Shown: one piece after another, positions 18,747 through 31,130 of the stretch
How the letters are laid out: each line of letters starts with the position of its first letter
Position numbering within the stretch: position 1 is the first letter of the stretch
From: Phytophthora sp. 'mugwort'
Taxonomy: Eukaryota > Oomycota > Peronosporomycetes > Peronosporales > Peronosporaceae
Assembly (NCBI GenBank): GCA_033558025.1
Contig: JAUCEF010000012.1
Span: 3,038,001 to 3,102,000, forward strand
Direction: 5' to 3'
Length of the DNA: 64,000 bases
Made by a program: the position numbers and the translations under genes
Notes under the pieces: model-generated
Database searches by the model: none
Told to the model about the DNA's origin: nothing
Seen by the model: the letters and a program-made list of their open reading frames with translations, nothing else

Positions 18747-20881
18747 CTACTCTTTCTTCTCCTCTAGCAATCTAAATTCTTCTTCTCGTATCCACCGCTT
18801 TAATATAAACGTGTCCACCACCAACTCGGTCGAATTACATTCGTGGGCGACGTGGTCAACCAAGTCTCGCCTCAAGCCAAACCGACGGCCACAGCTACCG
18901 CATCGGAAAACACCAGAGAACACCCCAGCTGCGTGCTCACGATCTATTTCTCGATGTATAATTTCACGCTTGGCTTTCTCCATTGCATGGCGCATCATCA
19001 GTTTCTTGGCAAAATTCCGTTCTAATTGCTGTTTACGTCCTAGCAGCCAGAAGAGCAGTCCGCGACTCTGAAGGACCAAGCCATCCAAGCCACGAGAGAG
19101 GAAGTTGATGGAGGCTGAAGTTGATACTGTCGACCGCACGTGCTCTTGCGTCCACCAGCTTTCAAATTCCTCGCACGTGATGCCACCACTGTCATCCTGG
19201 TCCAACTCAGCGAATAGATTGCGGACTTGCGCAGTCGTTAGTTTCGGCAATCGAGGCGCTGATCGCTCCCTGCTGACACTGTCACGTCTCGGTTGCTGCT
19301 TTTTCCCACGCAGATACGAGAGCATCAGCTGGAATTCGTCAAGATCGAGCGTCCCGGAGCCGTCAAGATCGAAGATTTGGAAGCATTGTCGTAGTCGTAG
19401 TATTATGGAATCGATGTCTGCACTGGAGACGCCTACGCTGCTACTGATGCCTGGTATCCTGTCCTGTGTTGCTCGTGTTCGAGCTCCAGCACGCCACACC
19501 GCAATTTCCTTTCTAAGCACGTCTTTGCCAAATGGCGTTGCCAAGACAGCAGCGTACTCGAGATGAATGTTGTGGTCGCTTGCCTCGAGCAGTGAAAGCT
19601 CTTGCTTCATGCTACCAAGATTACAGCTGCGCTTGTTGCGGAACCAACAGACTGTCCAGATCTGGTGGACGAAAAGGCTGACACGTGTCTTTGCAGCCCA
19701 CCGACATAGATGACTTGCTCGTCGAGCGGCCGTCAGTCGTCTCGCTTTACGTGCTTGATACAGAGTCGTGATTGCCCGTGCGATAAACACACGTGCTGAT
19801 GTTACTGCTAGCGCTCGGCGAAGCCAAACTGCTACGTTCCTGTACACAAAAGGGCGTAGAAGGTCAATGCGCCAGCATAGAAAGCGTCGATATCGCCTCT
19901 GAATACAGATAGCCGCACGTCGCCGGCGACGAAAACCTTGAATCAGAAGCGGTATGCCTCGGCGACGGAGCACACGGATGGCTATTGCTAGAACTCGTGC
20001 CCGAGCCTTGTACGCAGCTCGAATCCAAGCTTTTGATTGGCGATCACGGATACAATTGGCAAACGCATGCGCCTCCACTGAGTACGGGAACCGTGGCGGG
20101 GCTGAGGACCCCATTGGCTTCACATCCTCTTGTGACTCCTGGTCTATGCTTCGATTATCCGAGGACAAATTCTTGACAAACTGAGCGGCACTGAACGGAT
20201 GTCGTAGCTGTTCAGTTCTGCTACAGAATGTTGATGCACTGAGCGGTCTAGCTAGTCGAGAGCGAATCTCGTTTTCCCAAATATTCCCCTTGATCTTGTC
20301 TTTTAAGTGGGTTTGCAACGTTTCTCGCATCTGAACCAAATATGATCATTAGAGTACATGTACAATGAAATCGAATATTGAACCTTAGCAACGCTATGAA
20401 GGTGTTCTTTTACCTCGTCAGATAGCAGAGGCTCGATTCTGAGGTTCACATTCTTCTTGCGCTTCTTAAGTTTGGGCGTGCATGATTTCCATAATTGAAT
20501 TTTGCCTTCAGTAGGCGACTTCAATGTGGAAACGCTGGCGATTGGCGCTGCAGATTCATGAGCACGCCGGCTGAGCAAGGCTACGAGTTTTTCATCATTT
20601 CGGGCTACAACCGGGTTCAGGATCAGCTGCAGCCCCTCAATCGCAGCTTGAGCTATGCTCTCATCTGAAGTGGTGGCTAGAAACACGGACGAGGACACAC
20701 TCAGCTCATGCGCATCGTGCATCCACTGCTTCCACTGGTTCACCGGCAAGCTGACACGTTTCCCATGCACTGGACCAAGTGCAGGTTTGCGATCGCCTGA
20801 CCTTTGCCATCTAGGTGGTGAGGCGATTCTTGTTGTTGCATAGATATCTCGCAGCTGTAGCAGCTTGGCAGGCGACGGCAT
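18747..20881 (-). CDS. IQ-motif, EF-hand and C2H2 zinc-finger protein, two exons
   Basis: Exon 1 runs from 20881 to 20384 and exon 2 from 20330 to 18747, joined across a 53-bp intron (20331-20383, GT at 20383-20382, AG at 20332-20331), giving about 693 residues. The start MPSPAKLLQLRDI at 20881 is preferred because residues upstream look untranslated; an in-frame ATG also exists at 20950. The protein has basic IQ-like helices (AAICIQRRYRRFLCW), which bind calmodulin-type proteins. Two EF-hand loops follow, DLDGSGTLDLDE and DQDDSGGITCEE, both with good calcium ligands. Near the C-terminus is a C2H2 finger (FRCGSCGRRFGLRRDLVDH). It is likely a calcium-responsive cytoskeletal or cilium-associated protein, but this is inference. 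No homologue can be named. It is uninterrupted and host-like, between piggyBac and Harbinger remnants. Confidence 0.85.
20331..20383 (-). other. Intron of the IQ/EF-hand gene
   Basis: A phase-0 intron of 53 bp on the minus strand, beginning GTTCAATATT and ending TTTGGTTCAG. Removing it joins the open frame ending HLHSVAK to the one beginning MRETLQTHLKDK. Its small size is normal for oomycetes. Confidence 0.8.
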
Positions 20882-20999
20882 GCCGTTGCAATACTTCGAA
20901 CGGCAAGAGCAAAAGAACCCAATAGGTAAGAAGCCTGACGAAAGGCCCAAGATAGCCCAAATTGATGCTATATTTATTCATTGCCTTCCATGACCACAT

Positions 21000-21435
21000 A
21001 ATATATTGACATTAATCACGAATACGTACCAAAAATCCGACGGCGACGTACAGTTTTGGGATAATTCTAGCCCGCATTTTAGGTCAACGATTTTTTCCGG
21101 TTATACCATATGCTATGACATAGTACATATTGTGCTTTGCTGAGATTTCCCCCTTAGGTCGGTGTTTGCCGTGTGTGCTATGGTCTGAAATCTTAGACTT
21201 TGGTGTCGCGGACAAAAGAAGATCAGATCCACAAAGATTCAAAAGTTGAAAATGGACGTCGACCTGCTACAGGCGTCATCGGAGCATGTGGTCCGGTCAT
21301 TGCTACCACACTGAGGGGCGGGATCGCTAGGAAGGAGTAGTCGAACGTGCTCATGCTACCTGCTTGCAATTTTAACGTCATGCTAGCCGGTGTCTGCTAC
21401 GGCAAGTGGTTTCAAGACAATCTGAAAGACAATCT
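21000..21435. other. Interval with no recognised gene
   Basis: AT-rich upstream flank of the IQ/EF-hand gene, without a recognisable open frame or promoter motif. Confidence 0.3.
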
Positions 21436-21595
21436 ATACTTCACTCAAGTAAGTTTCCGCACTTTGTGCACACTGCTGCACCCACTCCGAACTACTATTT
21501 TACCATCTTCAAGGCTTCTGCGTTTCACTCAAGCAAGTCTCCACACTTTGTGCCCACTGCTGTGCCCCGTCCGAACTACTACTCCTGCTGTACCT
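21436..21595 (+). repeat. Tandem duplication of about 80 bp
   Basis: Two imperfect direct copies, each starting TTCACTCAAG(T/C)AAG and containing CACTTTGTGC(A/C)CACTGCTG and TCCGAACTACTA, lie head to tail upstream of the Harbinger-like transposase remnant. Confidence 0.7.
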
Positions 21596-21599
21596 TGAA

Positions 21600-22553
21600 C
21601 ATTCTTCGAAGCTCATGTAGAAGCGATGCTCTTTTGCCTGACGCCGATGGGAGCATTCGCGAGATCGCAGATGTGTTCGGCGTGTTTAAGAGTTGGGATG
21701 CAACGGCTGTCAAGGGGTGCATATATCTACCGCTATTGCAAGAAGATTAGGGTTCAGATGAAGCAGCGTTCGAGCTCCGTGGTGGGGCCTTTTTGTATGT
21801 GCTGCAGTCGACGGAACGCTCATTGATCTTGCTCGCTTCTGCGGTTACGAAGGCTGGTACTGTTGCAAGGGGTACCCAGCGGTCAACTTGAATGCTGTTA
21901 TCGACCCAACGCAACGTTTCATCTCATTTGATACGCATCCTAATTCCTGAAGTGGCAAAAAAGCATGGACCGCATTGCACTTCGGACAGCACATCTATGA
22001 AATTCTTCCGCCTATCGGGTTCGTTGTTGGTGATAAAGGCTACGCACTGTCAGACGCTCCATTGGTTCCCTGAGAGACGTATGATCGTGATCATGATCTC
22101 CCGCGCCGCGAGCGAAACCACAACTTCAATCATAGTAGAACACGGATCGCGGTCGAGTGCACAAAAAAACTAGCTACATTGAAAAATCCATTCCGTCATG
22201 CTACGAAGGCCACAAGAAGCAAACAGATCGAGTAACATCTGGTCCACAATTGTAGCCTACATGGTACTACACAAAATTGCAATCAACATACAGAATACCA
22301 CGTCGCTTCCGAGCCCGACGGACAAGGTCATGGCGCGCCGCCTGGCGGCGGTGCAAGAGCAGGGAGCATAACAACGTCAGCGTCGACGGCACTAAATCCA
22401 AGACTCGTGAAGTACGAGAACTACTTCGCAACGACATCGCTGACTATTTGCGGCTAAACACCACTTTACTTCCCACTTGTTGCTTCGTCAGAAGAGCTAT
22501 GAGCGCTTTAATGCCTTCTAACTGCTTTCGCAGTTGATCCTGCTGAACTCCAA
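21600..22553 (+). pseudogene. Second PIF/Harbinger-like transposase, degraded
   Basis: The readable order is GTLIDLARFCGYEGWYCCKG near 21805, YPAVNLNAVIDPTQRFISFD (second strand of the DDE fold), HFGQHIYEILPPIGFVVGDK followed by GYALSDAPLVP near 22040 (second Asp in GDKGY), and NHNFNHSRTRIAVECTKKL near 22115 with the catalytic Glu in VEC. These are the blocks of a Harbinger-type DDE transposase. Stops and frame changes between the blocks inactivate it. A convergent minus-strand accessory frame follows at 22554, as in the element at 11540-14010, although the two transposases differ clearly in sequence. Confidence 0.75.
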
Positions 22554-23190
22554 CTACGGCGGTGCGACTTGAAATACTTGAACCGTTGAACTACGCGCTG
22601 TCCTTGGGTTCCTGATGTTGTCCACGCCCTTTGAAAGCGAGTTAAACCCTACAACCACATTTGTACACGCAATTAGAGATAGATCAGTTTTTGTATTATC
22701 TATGGAGCGATGCATCGTGCCTTCGGAAATGTCTGTAACTGTTGTCAGTTTTGGTCGGCTCTTGTCCGCTCCCTCTTCGCCCTCTTCGATCCCATCAGCT
22801 TCAATGTCCTCGCTGCTGTTGTCCGAGCCGAACGCCCCGGTGTTGACGGACCGATGTCGGCGACTTACGTCGTCAAACAGTGTCTCGGCATGCTTCCCCA
22901 TTGACGAACCCCCCCAGTACATGAACATTGCATCGAGGTTCTTGGGGTTCACACTGGGGCGATCGGTGTTGTTTCAATTGCGAAAGCGGTCTTTCTTGTA
23001 TTCTGTTCAATGCTGCTTCATTGCTTTCATCTATATAAGAATCAGCATGCGACCATTAGCAGCACGTGTATAAAGTATGATGCGCACAAGTACCATATCA
23101 TGACATTTGTTGCGCGTTACCCCAACTCCGCGCCTCTTGTCCAGCTCCTTAGCAAGTGCTATCCAGCCGCGATGCATAGAATGCTCCTTG
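22554..23190 (-). pseudogene. Accessory Myb/SANT-like protein of the second Harbinger remnant
   Basis: The minus strand reads GWIALAKELDKRRGVGVTRN near 23180, a SANT-like helix pair. After a possible short intron (ending in TATATAG near 23033) come MKAMKQH, a stop where Trp is expected, and TEYKKDRF. An open frame of 132 codons (22554-22952) follows, with MFMYWGGSSMGKHAETLF and an acidic segment. The position, convergent with the transposase, supports the accessory-protein role. In-frame stops indicate decay. The intron is an inference. Confidence 0.5.
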
Positions 23191-23279
23191 CGTGTGTTCT
23201 TAAATCTTTTATATGCTCTCTGTATCTGATCGTCATACGCACAAGCTCTAAGACGCTAGCAATGGGGCTTAATAAAAAT

Positions 23280-24520
23280 TAAGTATAAGAACTCTTTCAC
23301 TGCCTCTGTGGTCCAATACCGTTATGGGGGTTGTCCTTTGATGCATTGGCTGTGCCGGCTTCGGCTCTCGTTGTTGGCGAAGCGCATGGCGCTGCTGGCG
23401 AAAGATCCGTAGTCGCGGCTTGTCTAGGGACAGAAGATTGAACAACTGTTCCGCCTCACAGCACCTATACGGATGAAGGGGAAGCTATAGGGGTGCACTG
23501 CGGCTGTGGAGACGCGTCCGGCGCCAGCTACTTAAACGGGGTGCCCATTGCAGTCGCCGAACCAAACAGACGTGTTGAGGCCTGACAGATCGCAAAAACT
23601 TGGCTCGAGCTGCAAGAATGTTAGGATCCTCGCATAAGCTGAGAGGCCTCCGTGGCTGCTGGTGGGCTTGAGTGGGGGGCATAAGCGCTGTGCTTCCAAG
23701 ATGTGTCGGCGTTGTGGAAGTCTCCGAGTGTTCTCGCACGCAAGGCACCGTCAACTAAACCAGCTAAACAGTGTATGATAGGGTTAGGCCGAATACCCAG
23801 GCAAAACACCGACACCAGACACGAAAGTGCCAACTAACCCCTTACCACCGGTAAGTTACCAGTCAGATCGGCCAAATAATTATAAACTGAGGCCATAGAA
23901 AGAAAAGTGACAGAACCATAAGCCGAGTGAGCCCTATGCTAGGTCATGAGTTTTATCGGGCGTAGGCGTACGGGCCTTAAACCCCAGGGTAATTGACGTT
24001 CACCCCCTCCTTCTACCCCCATTCTCCTTATGCCGCTGTCGTTTGTGTTATGACTTGTCTCCTTATGCCGCTGTCGTTTGTGTTATGACTTGTTTTGGAC
24101 CGCTCAATACCTATGGACCTATTATATGTAAGCAAAATACACCATTTCTACTAATATCGTACCTAAAGACCTACTTCGAAGTATCTGCTATTACATATAG
24201 TAGTATTGTGGGTGTGAGGAACGTTGTTGTGCGAATCCACTGTAGAGAGGACCATTGTCCCATATATTAGGATGCAGAAATACTGCAGTAGTCATTGAGC
24301 TTGCAAATATTTTGCTTGCCCGTTTTCTCAGGTAGATCGACCAGAGAATAAAATAAGAGGGTATTTGTAACACTTATATACATGATAGGAAGTTAGAGAC
24401 TGATCGAGTTGATTTACATTGAATCACACTATCTTTCGGACTCGATAAACTATGCTATAAATTGCAAAAATAGTCATGCAAAAAACATCTCATCGGCATA
24501 AACTGCAATGATTTTTTATA
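23280..24520. other. Interval with no recognised gene
   Basis: Only weak open frames on the minus strand (23485-23833) without motifs. A 35-bp tandem duplication (24024-24093) is described separately. Confidence 0.3.
24024..24093. repeat. 35-bp perfect tandem duplication
   Basis: CTCCTTATGCCGCTGTCGTT and the next 15 bases are repeated exactly once, head to tail (24024-24058 and 24059-24093). Confidence 0.9.
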
Positions 24521-24527
24521 TGCTGCC

Positions 24528-24878
24528 GAGCTCAGCGAGGCGGCCTCTGATTGGATATAAAAATGCTTTTTGCTGCCAAGCGAAGCGAAGGCGGCCTCCC
24601 TACGCGATAAATGCGGCGAGCTGGAACAGCGAGCGGAACGGGGGGGGTACGCGATAGGAGTACCACATCGAGCTGGAACATCGAGCGGATTGTGTTGGGA
24701 TGCGCTAAGAGTAGTGAAGCGAGCTGAACGGGTTGGGGGCTGCATTATGAGTAGTGAATCGAGCCGGAGCATAATGCGGAATGGAGTGGGACGAGATAGG
24801 AGTAGCGAAGCGACCTGATACTGCGTGTGGAATGGGTTGGGACCCACACCATCACCGCTCGCAAATTAGGCGGCCTCG
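24528..24878 (+). repeat. Short Helitron-like or simple-repeat-derived element
   Basis: Begins with ATGCTGCCGAG and a GGCGGCCTC motif and ends GGCGGCCTCGGCTAGT. The interior has repeated GAGCTGGAACA(G/T)CGAGCGGA units. The start and end resemble the repeats at 31500-31775 and 51060-51292; the terminal GCTAGT fits the CTRR-T end of Helitrons. Confidence 0.4.
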
Positions 24879-24910
24879 GCTAGTCTCTACATCAATTAAA
24901 GTTTCTAGTC

Positions 24911-24983
<73 letters not shown>
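24911..24983 (+). repeat. Tetranucleotide microsatellite (TCTG)n
   Basis: About 18 uninterrupted TCTG units, followed by TCCGTCCG. An uninterrupted array of this length is likely variable between strains. Confidence 0.95.
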
Positions 24984-24988
<5 letters not shown>

Positions 24989-25105
24989 CGCTTGCGCCTT
25001 CCTTTTGACATGGATTTGCTTTGCTCGCTACCGGTACTGACCCATATAATCAAATCCCGCTATCTTTCGGACTCGAAAAACTATTCGTGACATTACAAAA
25101 ATGGC

Positions 25106-26120
25106 CATGGGTCTTAGTTAAGGCCCTATCTAATTGGCCAAAATAGGGGCTGCCCTGATTGTTTATATTCGGATGCATTCTCGAAAGACTCTCATTATCT
25201 CTTATAAATAGCGACTTAGCGGATCGAGGAAGCGAGCGAAAAGTGGTGCAGGTAGGGAAGCCACACGAAGTAAGCACCGCAGTAGATCTGTAGACGTGTA
25301 GTTGCATGCCTTGTTATAAATAATGTGCTACTACACGACGGCTGAGGGACCGCCTGGTGGGATAAATGGTACCTTCGGGGCAGGCGAGGCCCTATTGTGC
25401 GGGTTAGAGGGGGAGAATGTAGCCGTGCATTCGGTGAGATAGCCACCACTGCACGGAGCGATGGGTGGCTTACGACGGCCGCACCGAGGCGGCATAGCCA
25501 GGCCCTAGAGGGGCCATTCCCTGCCCAGTGTGCGCTACACAGCCAGGGCGACCCCCTCGTAGCAAACGTAACATAAGGGCCATATTTTCGCTCCTTTCTG
25601 GTATTAAGCAATTCCGAGGTGTGGCTTTCTACCCCCGGTGGGCTCAATTCCAGGCTCATATTAGCCTTGCTTTTCGGAGTTGTAGTCCTGAGGCGCTCAT
25701 CGGTGGCTTGGGAAGTCTCGTTAGTATCTGGGGGTAGTGGGGCAGATCCATGCAGCGAGAAGACCCGGCTTTACCGGGTTGCCTGCCTTGCCCTCAGACA
25801 GTCACCTGCGTTGGGACCTGCACTTTGGATCGAAAGGTCCTTAGTTTCCTTTGTGTCCGCGGTGGCGTCATGCTGACAGTGACGGGGTCCGGACTTGGCG
25901 CCTGGATCGGGCTGCTGGGTACAGTAACCTGAGGGTTTATGGCATACCTCTTACTTTAGGCAATCTGGGACGTTTAGCTTCAGCGAGACGACAAGGAAAC
26001 CTTTTTACTGTGGTATTTGGAACCGCTGACCGCATGTATTTCTTTTTGTAGCTGCGCTTGGGTACGTAGACTTTTATGTCTAACGCGTCATGTAACTTTG
26101 CTACGTGTTTGCAGGCAGCA
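25106..26120. other. Interval with no recognised gene
   Basis: A 147-codon minus-strand frame (25216-25659) and an 85-codon plus-strand frame (25619-25876) overlap on opposite strands. Neither shows a domain, signal peptide or family resemblance, and I treat both as chance frames in GC-rich repeat DNA. Confidence 0.3.
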
Positions 26121-29100
26121 ATGCCGAGAGGAAAATGGACCCGTGAAGAGATAGAGGAAGCGTTGCGTGAAAATGAGCGCGTCAACGCAACCCCTACTGA
26201 TACAGAGGAACCATCCGCGAAGAACCGTCAGCGAGGCGAAAGACTAGGAAGTACAACCTAATCAAGTCGCTGAAAGCGATTCAGATTGGTGAGGAGAGGG
26301 GGTTAACCGTACCGATGCGGCACCGCCCAACGGCGGAGTCGACCAGACAAGCACTCAGATACCACCGTCGGAGGCCCACAGTAGAGATTTCGATCATGCG
26401 GCCCAGCAGCGTCGCCAACGCGATGCTGACAGACAACGCCTTCGACGAGCTCCATTTCAGCGTCGCAGCAAGAACGCAATCGAGCGGGGGATGACAAAAG
26501 CGCTCGAGCATGACTCGCCAAAATGTCACCGGCGGAAAGGGATCGCGTGCGGTGAGGACGCAGAACGCCAGCGCCCCACTATAGTTCGGCTGTCGGAGCA
26601 GGAAAGGAACGCTGAGCGGGAGCGCAACCGACTACGTCAAGACGAATTCCATGCGAATCGAACTGAAGAGGGAGTTGGAGCGAGAGCGGGACCGGCAGCG
26701 CCAAGAGGAGTTGCGTGCAGACCGGGCGCAAGAGGTGCAGGCGGCTGATCGTGCGCGACTGTTTGCGGCACGAGGTGGCGCGAGCAAATCGAACAGAAGA
26801 GAAGGAGGAGAATCCCGAGCGGGAGTCGGTCGACGTCGTGCCAGCGCGCGACGAGACCACGATATCTGCAACCATCACGACTTCGAGATTTCTATGGTTA
26901 CCATAGCTGTGGTACTCGATGGACGCCATAGGCTACCTGAGACTACGGTTTGTGACCACTGCAACGCGTGGAAATGGCCTGCCGAGTCGAAACAATCGTG
27001 TTGCCTAGAATAGGCGGTCAAGCTTCCTCCTCAACCCCCCCCCCCCCCCGCCTTTCGCAGCTGTACGGGGACCCAGTGTTCTGGCGCCACATACGTGCGT
27101 ACTACCAGGCCTTCGCTTTTATCTCCATTGGTGCATCGTGCAGCGACCGGAGCACGTTCGAGGATGCAAACCAAGACGCCAGTGTGGCTGGGCAACAGGG
27201 AGTCTACACGCACCGGACCCAAGGAGCCAGGTGTCATTTTCTCGGCTCCTTAGGTCCTTACACGGATCCCTTGACGCACTAACTAGCGCAACCCAAATTT
27301 GCGCAGATCTCGGACATGCCGCAGCGCGCATAGTGCCATAGCGGGATTTTCAGCGACTTGGACCGCGTAGCGTTGGGCGACATCGAGGCGATGCTGGCTG
27401 AGCACAACCCCTCGCGCAGCAGTTCCTCATATTCGGGAAAATAAATCGTGAGCACCGCGTTAATGGCGGGGACGTTGTCAATGTGAGGCTCTGCCTACAC
27501 GAGAAGCATTCGCAGCCTGCCGCGTACAACTTGCCTACTGTCTCCGAAGTTGGCGCTACACTAATTGAAAACGGAAACCTCGACAAACAGCGTGTATGAT
27601 ACTCTATGCAAAAGACCATAGTTGACGCGTATTTTCAAGAGACACACATGGTATGATCCTCTTCAATACCCATTACTTCTTCTGTACGGAAAGATCGGGT
27701 GGACGTTCACTGACACATACGACGACGATATAGTACAAAGGAACAAGCGCGAAATGTCCCTTCGGAGCCCGTCGCCTATGGATTGTACAGAAGGACGATG
27801 ACCAGCTCGCGCTAAATCAAGGTGGGCGGCTTTTTCAGCAGTATCGCGTCGACCAGCGGACCAAGTGTGAGCAGGAACAGCTTCACTGGGTGGCCTCGCA
27901 TCAGGCCGAGATTTGTGCTGATCAGTACAGCAGGTTCCGAGACGCACTTCCGAATGAAGGTACCGTTGTATTGGGCGACGGAGAGGGGCCCCTTACGGAG
28001 ATGATCGAGAACCCCATACGTTGGAGCTCCCTGACCGGCCCGACCGCCAGTCCACACACGTCTTTTGAACCAAATTGGCAGGCGTGTGATGTTGCCTTCT
28101 ATACATTCGGGCATCGTGCGAGCCATTTATCAATCGTACCAAGCCTATATGAGTATTGTTCGAGCATACGACCCCCCCCGATAATTTTGTTACAATGGCG
28201 TGCAACGAAGTGGGTGGAATTCGAGGGAAGATCCCCGCCTCAAATCAGATTGCCCAGGATCGACCGGACATCGTGGAGCGTGTGTGGCAGCAAAAGCTCT
28301 CTTCGCTGTTAAAGGACCTGGATGAAGGTGTTCTAGGTCGCGCCCAAGCTCGGATCTACGTAGTTGAATTCCAGAAACGCGTGCTACCGCACGCGCATAT
28401 ATTGATCACATTGACGGATGAGACAAGCCACGAACCACAGAAATGATCGATAAATTGGTACCCTCGGACATTCCGACACGGTAGCAAACCACCAGCTCTT
28501 GAGATGGAAATGACGTTATGGTACATGATCCGTGTCGGCCGACACATCCAATGTCGTCATGCATGAAGGATGGGAAATACAGCAAAGGATACCCTAAGCC
28601 ATTCACCGATGTTACACAGGGTGGTGAAGACAGATACAAGCGTTACAGAAGAAGACGTCGCCCGGACAGGATGCTCATTTTAACGAAAGTACGAAAACGC
28701 TACAGTGCACAAGTGGGTTATCCCTTACAACCTGTACCTATCGCAGAAGTACAACTGTCACATTAACGTAGAAGTGTGAACGGCGATCACAGTTATGATA
28801 TATATGTGTACAAGGGTTCCGACATGGTGGTCAGTACGATTGATATTGTGCGCGGAGAGGGTACATCTGTACAGAGGAATCCCAATGCGATCCTTAAGTA
28901 CCTTAACACGAGGAATATATCACCGGTGAAGGCCTGCACTGAGGCTCCTCGACTACTCCGTGCAAGGGAAAACATACGCCATTACAACGCTGATGATCCA
29001 TCTGGAGGGAGAGCAAATGGTGACGGTTCGGTCCAGCGATGACCCGGATCGTGTTGTCACTCGAGGGCAACAGACGGAGTTGACCAGATTTTTCGAGTTG

Positions 29101-31130
29101 TGCGGAAGCGAGATCCCCGAAAACCAAGTAGCGAAAAATATGCTGTATCAAGACATTCCACAAGAACTCCGGTGGGAAATCGGTCGAAGCAATGCAGAAG
29201 TATCAAGTCGCTCTTGCTGACATGGTGCATGTGTCTCCGATCGACGTTGAGCGTTTCTACTTGCGCGTCGTGCTTTGCCACAGAAATGGACCGACGTCGC
29301 TCGAAGATCTGCGGACCGTCGATGCGGTATTTTACGACATGTATCGCGAGGATGCTTTACGAGCCGGATATCTAGAGGACGATGCGGAATGGGTAGCATG
29401 TATGCGAGAAAGCAGCTGAATTGCAAAAGCCGTTTCAGCTTCGTCAGCTGTTTGCGACGATATTAGTGTACTTCCCGGTGGGTGGAATTTACCGGCTGTG
29501 GGGTCAATGCTATGGTGTCACTTTCGGAGTGCTACGCACGCATGTGCTGCTGCCCGAGGAAACGACGATACGATCAAGTTTAAACCCTATACAGCATTAA
29601 CGAACTGTTGATAATTAGTGGATCGGGTCTGGATCGCTACCGCGTTCTTCTACAACTGAGGGACTTTTCGATGCTGCTTGAGCGGCCTCAACTTCAGATC
29701 AATCTTATTCGTCGCGAATTAGAGGACTATGACCGCGATGACCTTCAAGAGATCGTCAATCAGGCAGACCGGCTTAACAACGGTCAACAAGTTATCTACA
29801 ACCAAATCATGAATGCAGTTGAGGCTGCGTCTCCCTCCAGCGAGCTCTACTTCATTGTTGGACCGGGAGGCAGAGGAAGTCTACGCCCTCAAACACATCT
29901 TCGCAAAAGTACGGGTATCGGGGAAGATATTGCTCGTGGGTGGACGCACGGACCACACCACGTTCAAGATACCCCTCTAGCTACACGATAATTCAAGTGG
30001 AGTAACCTGCATGAATTGATCAAGAGAGCTAGCTTGGTCATCTGGGACGAAGCATATATGGCGCACCGCTACGCATTTGGGGCAGTCGACCGTAATTTGC
30101 GCAACTTGATGGACAATGCCCCAGAAAATTGGGGGAGAAGTACTCGTTCTGTCGGGAGATTTTCGGCAGGTTCTCTCAGTAGTAGGAGAAACTCCTGACG
30201 GAACGATCGACGTGACTGAAGGCCTCTAAGCTGTGTGGTCGCGCTTTCGGCGGGTTCAGCTTACTGAGAACATGCGAGTACAATCCGCTCAGAACGAAAG
30301 CTCGGCCGCTGGGCAGGCAGCCTTGCAGAGTATCTTCGTAGAGGATAAGAGGACAGACACCATGCCAGCTTGCTGTTAGGGAGATAACATTTGAAGATTC
30401 AGGAGATATGCTGGTCGTAAACCCAGTTGACGAAAACTAACCAGACGAAGGGATTCCCCCAGCCCATACCGAAAGGGCTCAACAGGATCATCGACACGAT
30501 ATATGCTGACATCGGAAAGCCCTGAAATTGCTACTGACGCATATTTTTTCCAGCCGTACGATTATGACGACAACGAACGCGGTTGTGCAACATTTCAACG
30601 AGGCTGTGGCGGCACGTTTGAACGGGGATTCCCACGAGTACTTTTCCAATGACTCTGTCGTGGACGAGAATGAAGGGAATTTCTGGGAACCAGAAGTGCT
30701 GCAATCCGTTAGCATTCCTCCTCACAAGCTAACACTGAAAAAAAGGCGACCCCATCATGATGATGCGAAACCTGATCCAGACTTGGGATGTGCAACGGAA
30801 CACATCTCTGTGTTGTCGACCTCAATCACGATGTGATCCATGCGAGAATCATGACATGACTGACTGGTGAGCACCAAGGCGATTGTCTTCATCAGTGATG
30901 ACAGCATACGAGAATTTCCCTTCCATTTGCGTTGTAAACAGTTCCAGTCCAGCTTGCTTTTGCGACGACAATTAACAAAGCCCAAGGTCAGACGGTCGAG
31001 AACCTTGGGCTGTATCTGTCGCCACATTGCTTTCCCAACGACCAGCTATACATGGCCATGCCGAGAGTAACATCGAGGTCCAAGTTCTAGGCGTGGATTG
31101 AATATCCAGAGCAGGAGGAGGAGGACCGAG
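26121..31130 (+). pseudogene. Helitron Rep/helicase (RepHel), degraded, about 5 kb
   Basis: An Arg/Glu-rich N-terminal region (26121-26900, starting MPRGKWTREEIEEALRENER) is followed by the Helitron-like N domain: NLPTVSEVGATLIENGN near 27525 and fragments up to 28060. The Rep region near 28260-28460 has LGRARARIYVVEF-like sequence and LPHAHILITLTDE, which carries the HUH-type His pair. Further on are a Cys-rich stretch near 28510-28640 and SQKYNCHINVEV-like remnants. The helicase follows: LNNGQQVIYNQIM and FIVGPGGRGS, a damaged Walker A, near 29850; LVIWDEAYMAHRYAF, the Walker B, near 30035; and FATTINKAQGQTVENLGLYL near 30960. Frameshifts and stops throughout make it inactive. It would have nicked and unwound DNA for rolling-circle transposition. 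A second partial copy lies at 58411-60965. Confidence 0.85.

Larger units (their letters stand above)
24425..25105. repeat. Pair of diverged direct repeats around a repeat-rich core
   Basis: CTATCTTTCGGACTCGA(T/A)AAACTAT occurs at about 24429 and 25059, with similarity continuing for about 55 bp in both copies (to GTCATG / GCCATG). Between them lie the Helitron-like repeat and the microsatellite. They might be the ends of one element or independent copies. Confidence 0.5.

Noticed and set aside
24911..24983. Regular repeat array considered as CRISPR
   Set aside because: It is a four-base microsatellite without spacers, in a eukaryotic genome.
25216..25659. 147-codon minus-strand open frame
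   Set aside because: No domain, signal peptide or family resemblance, and it overlaps opposing frames in GC-rich repeat DNA.
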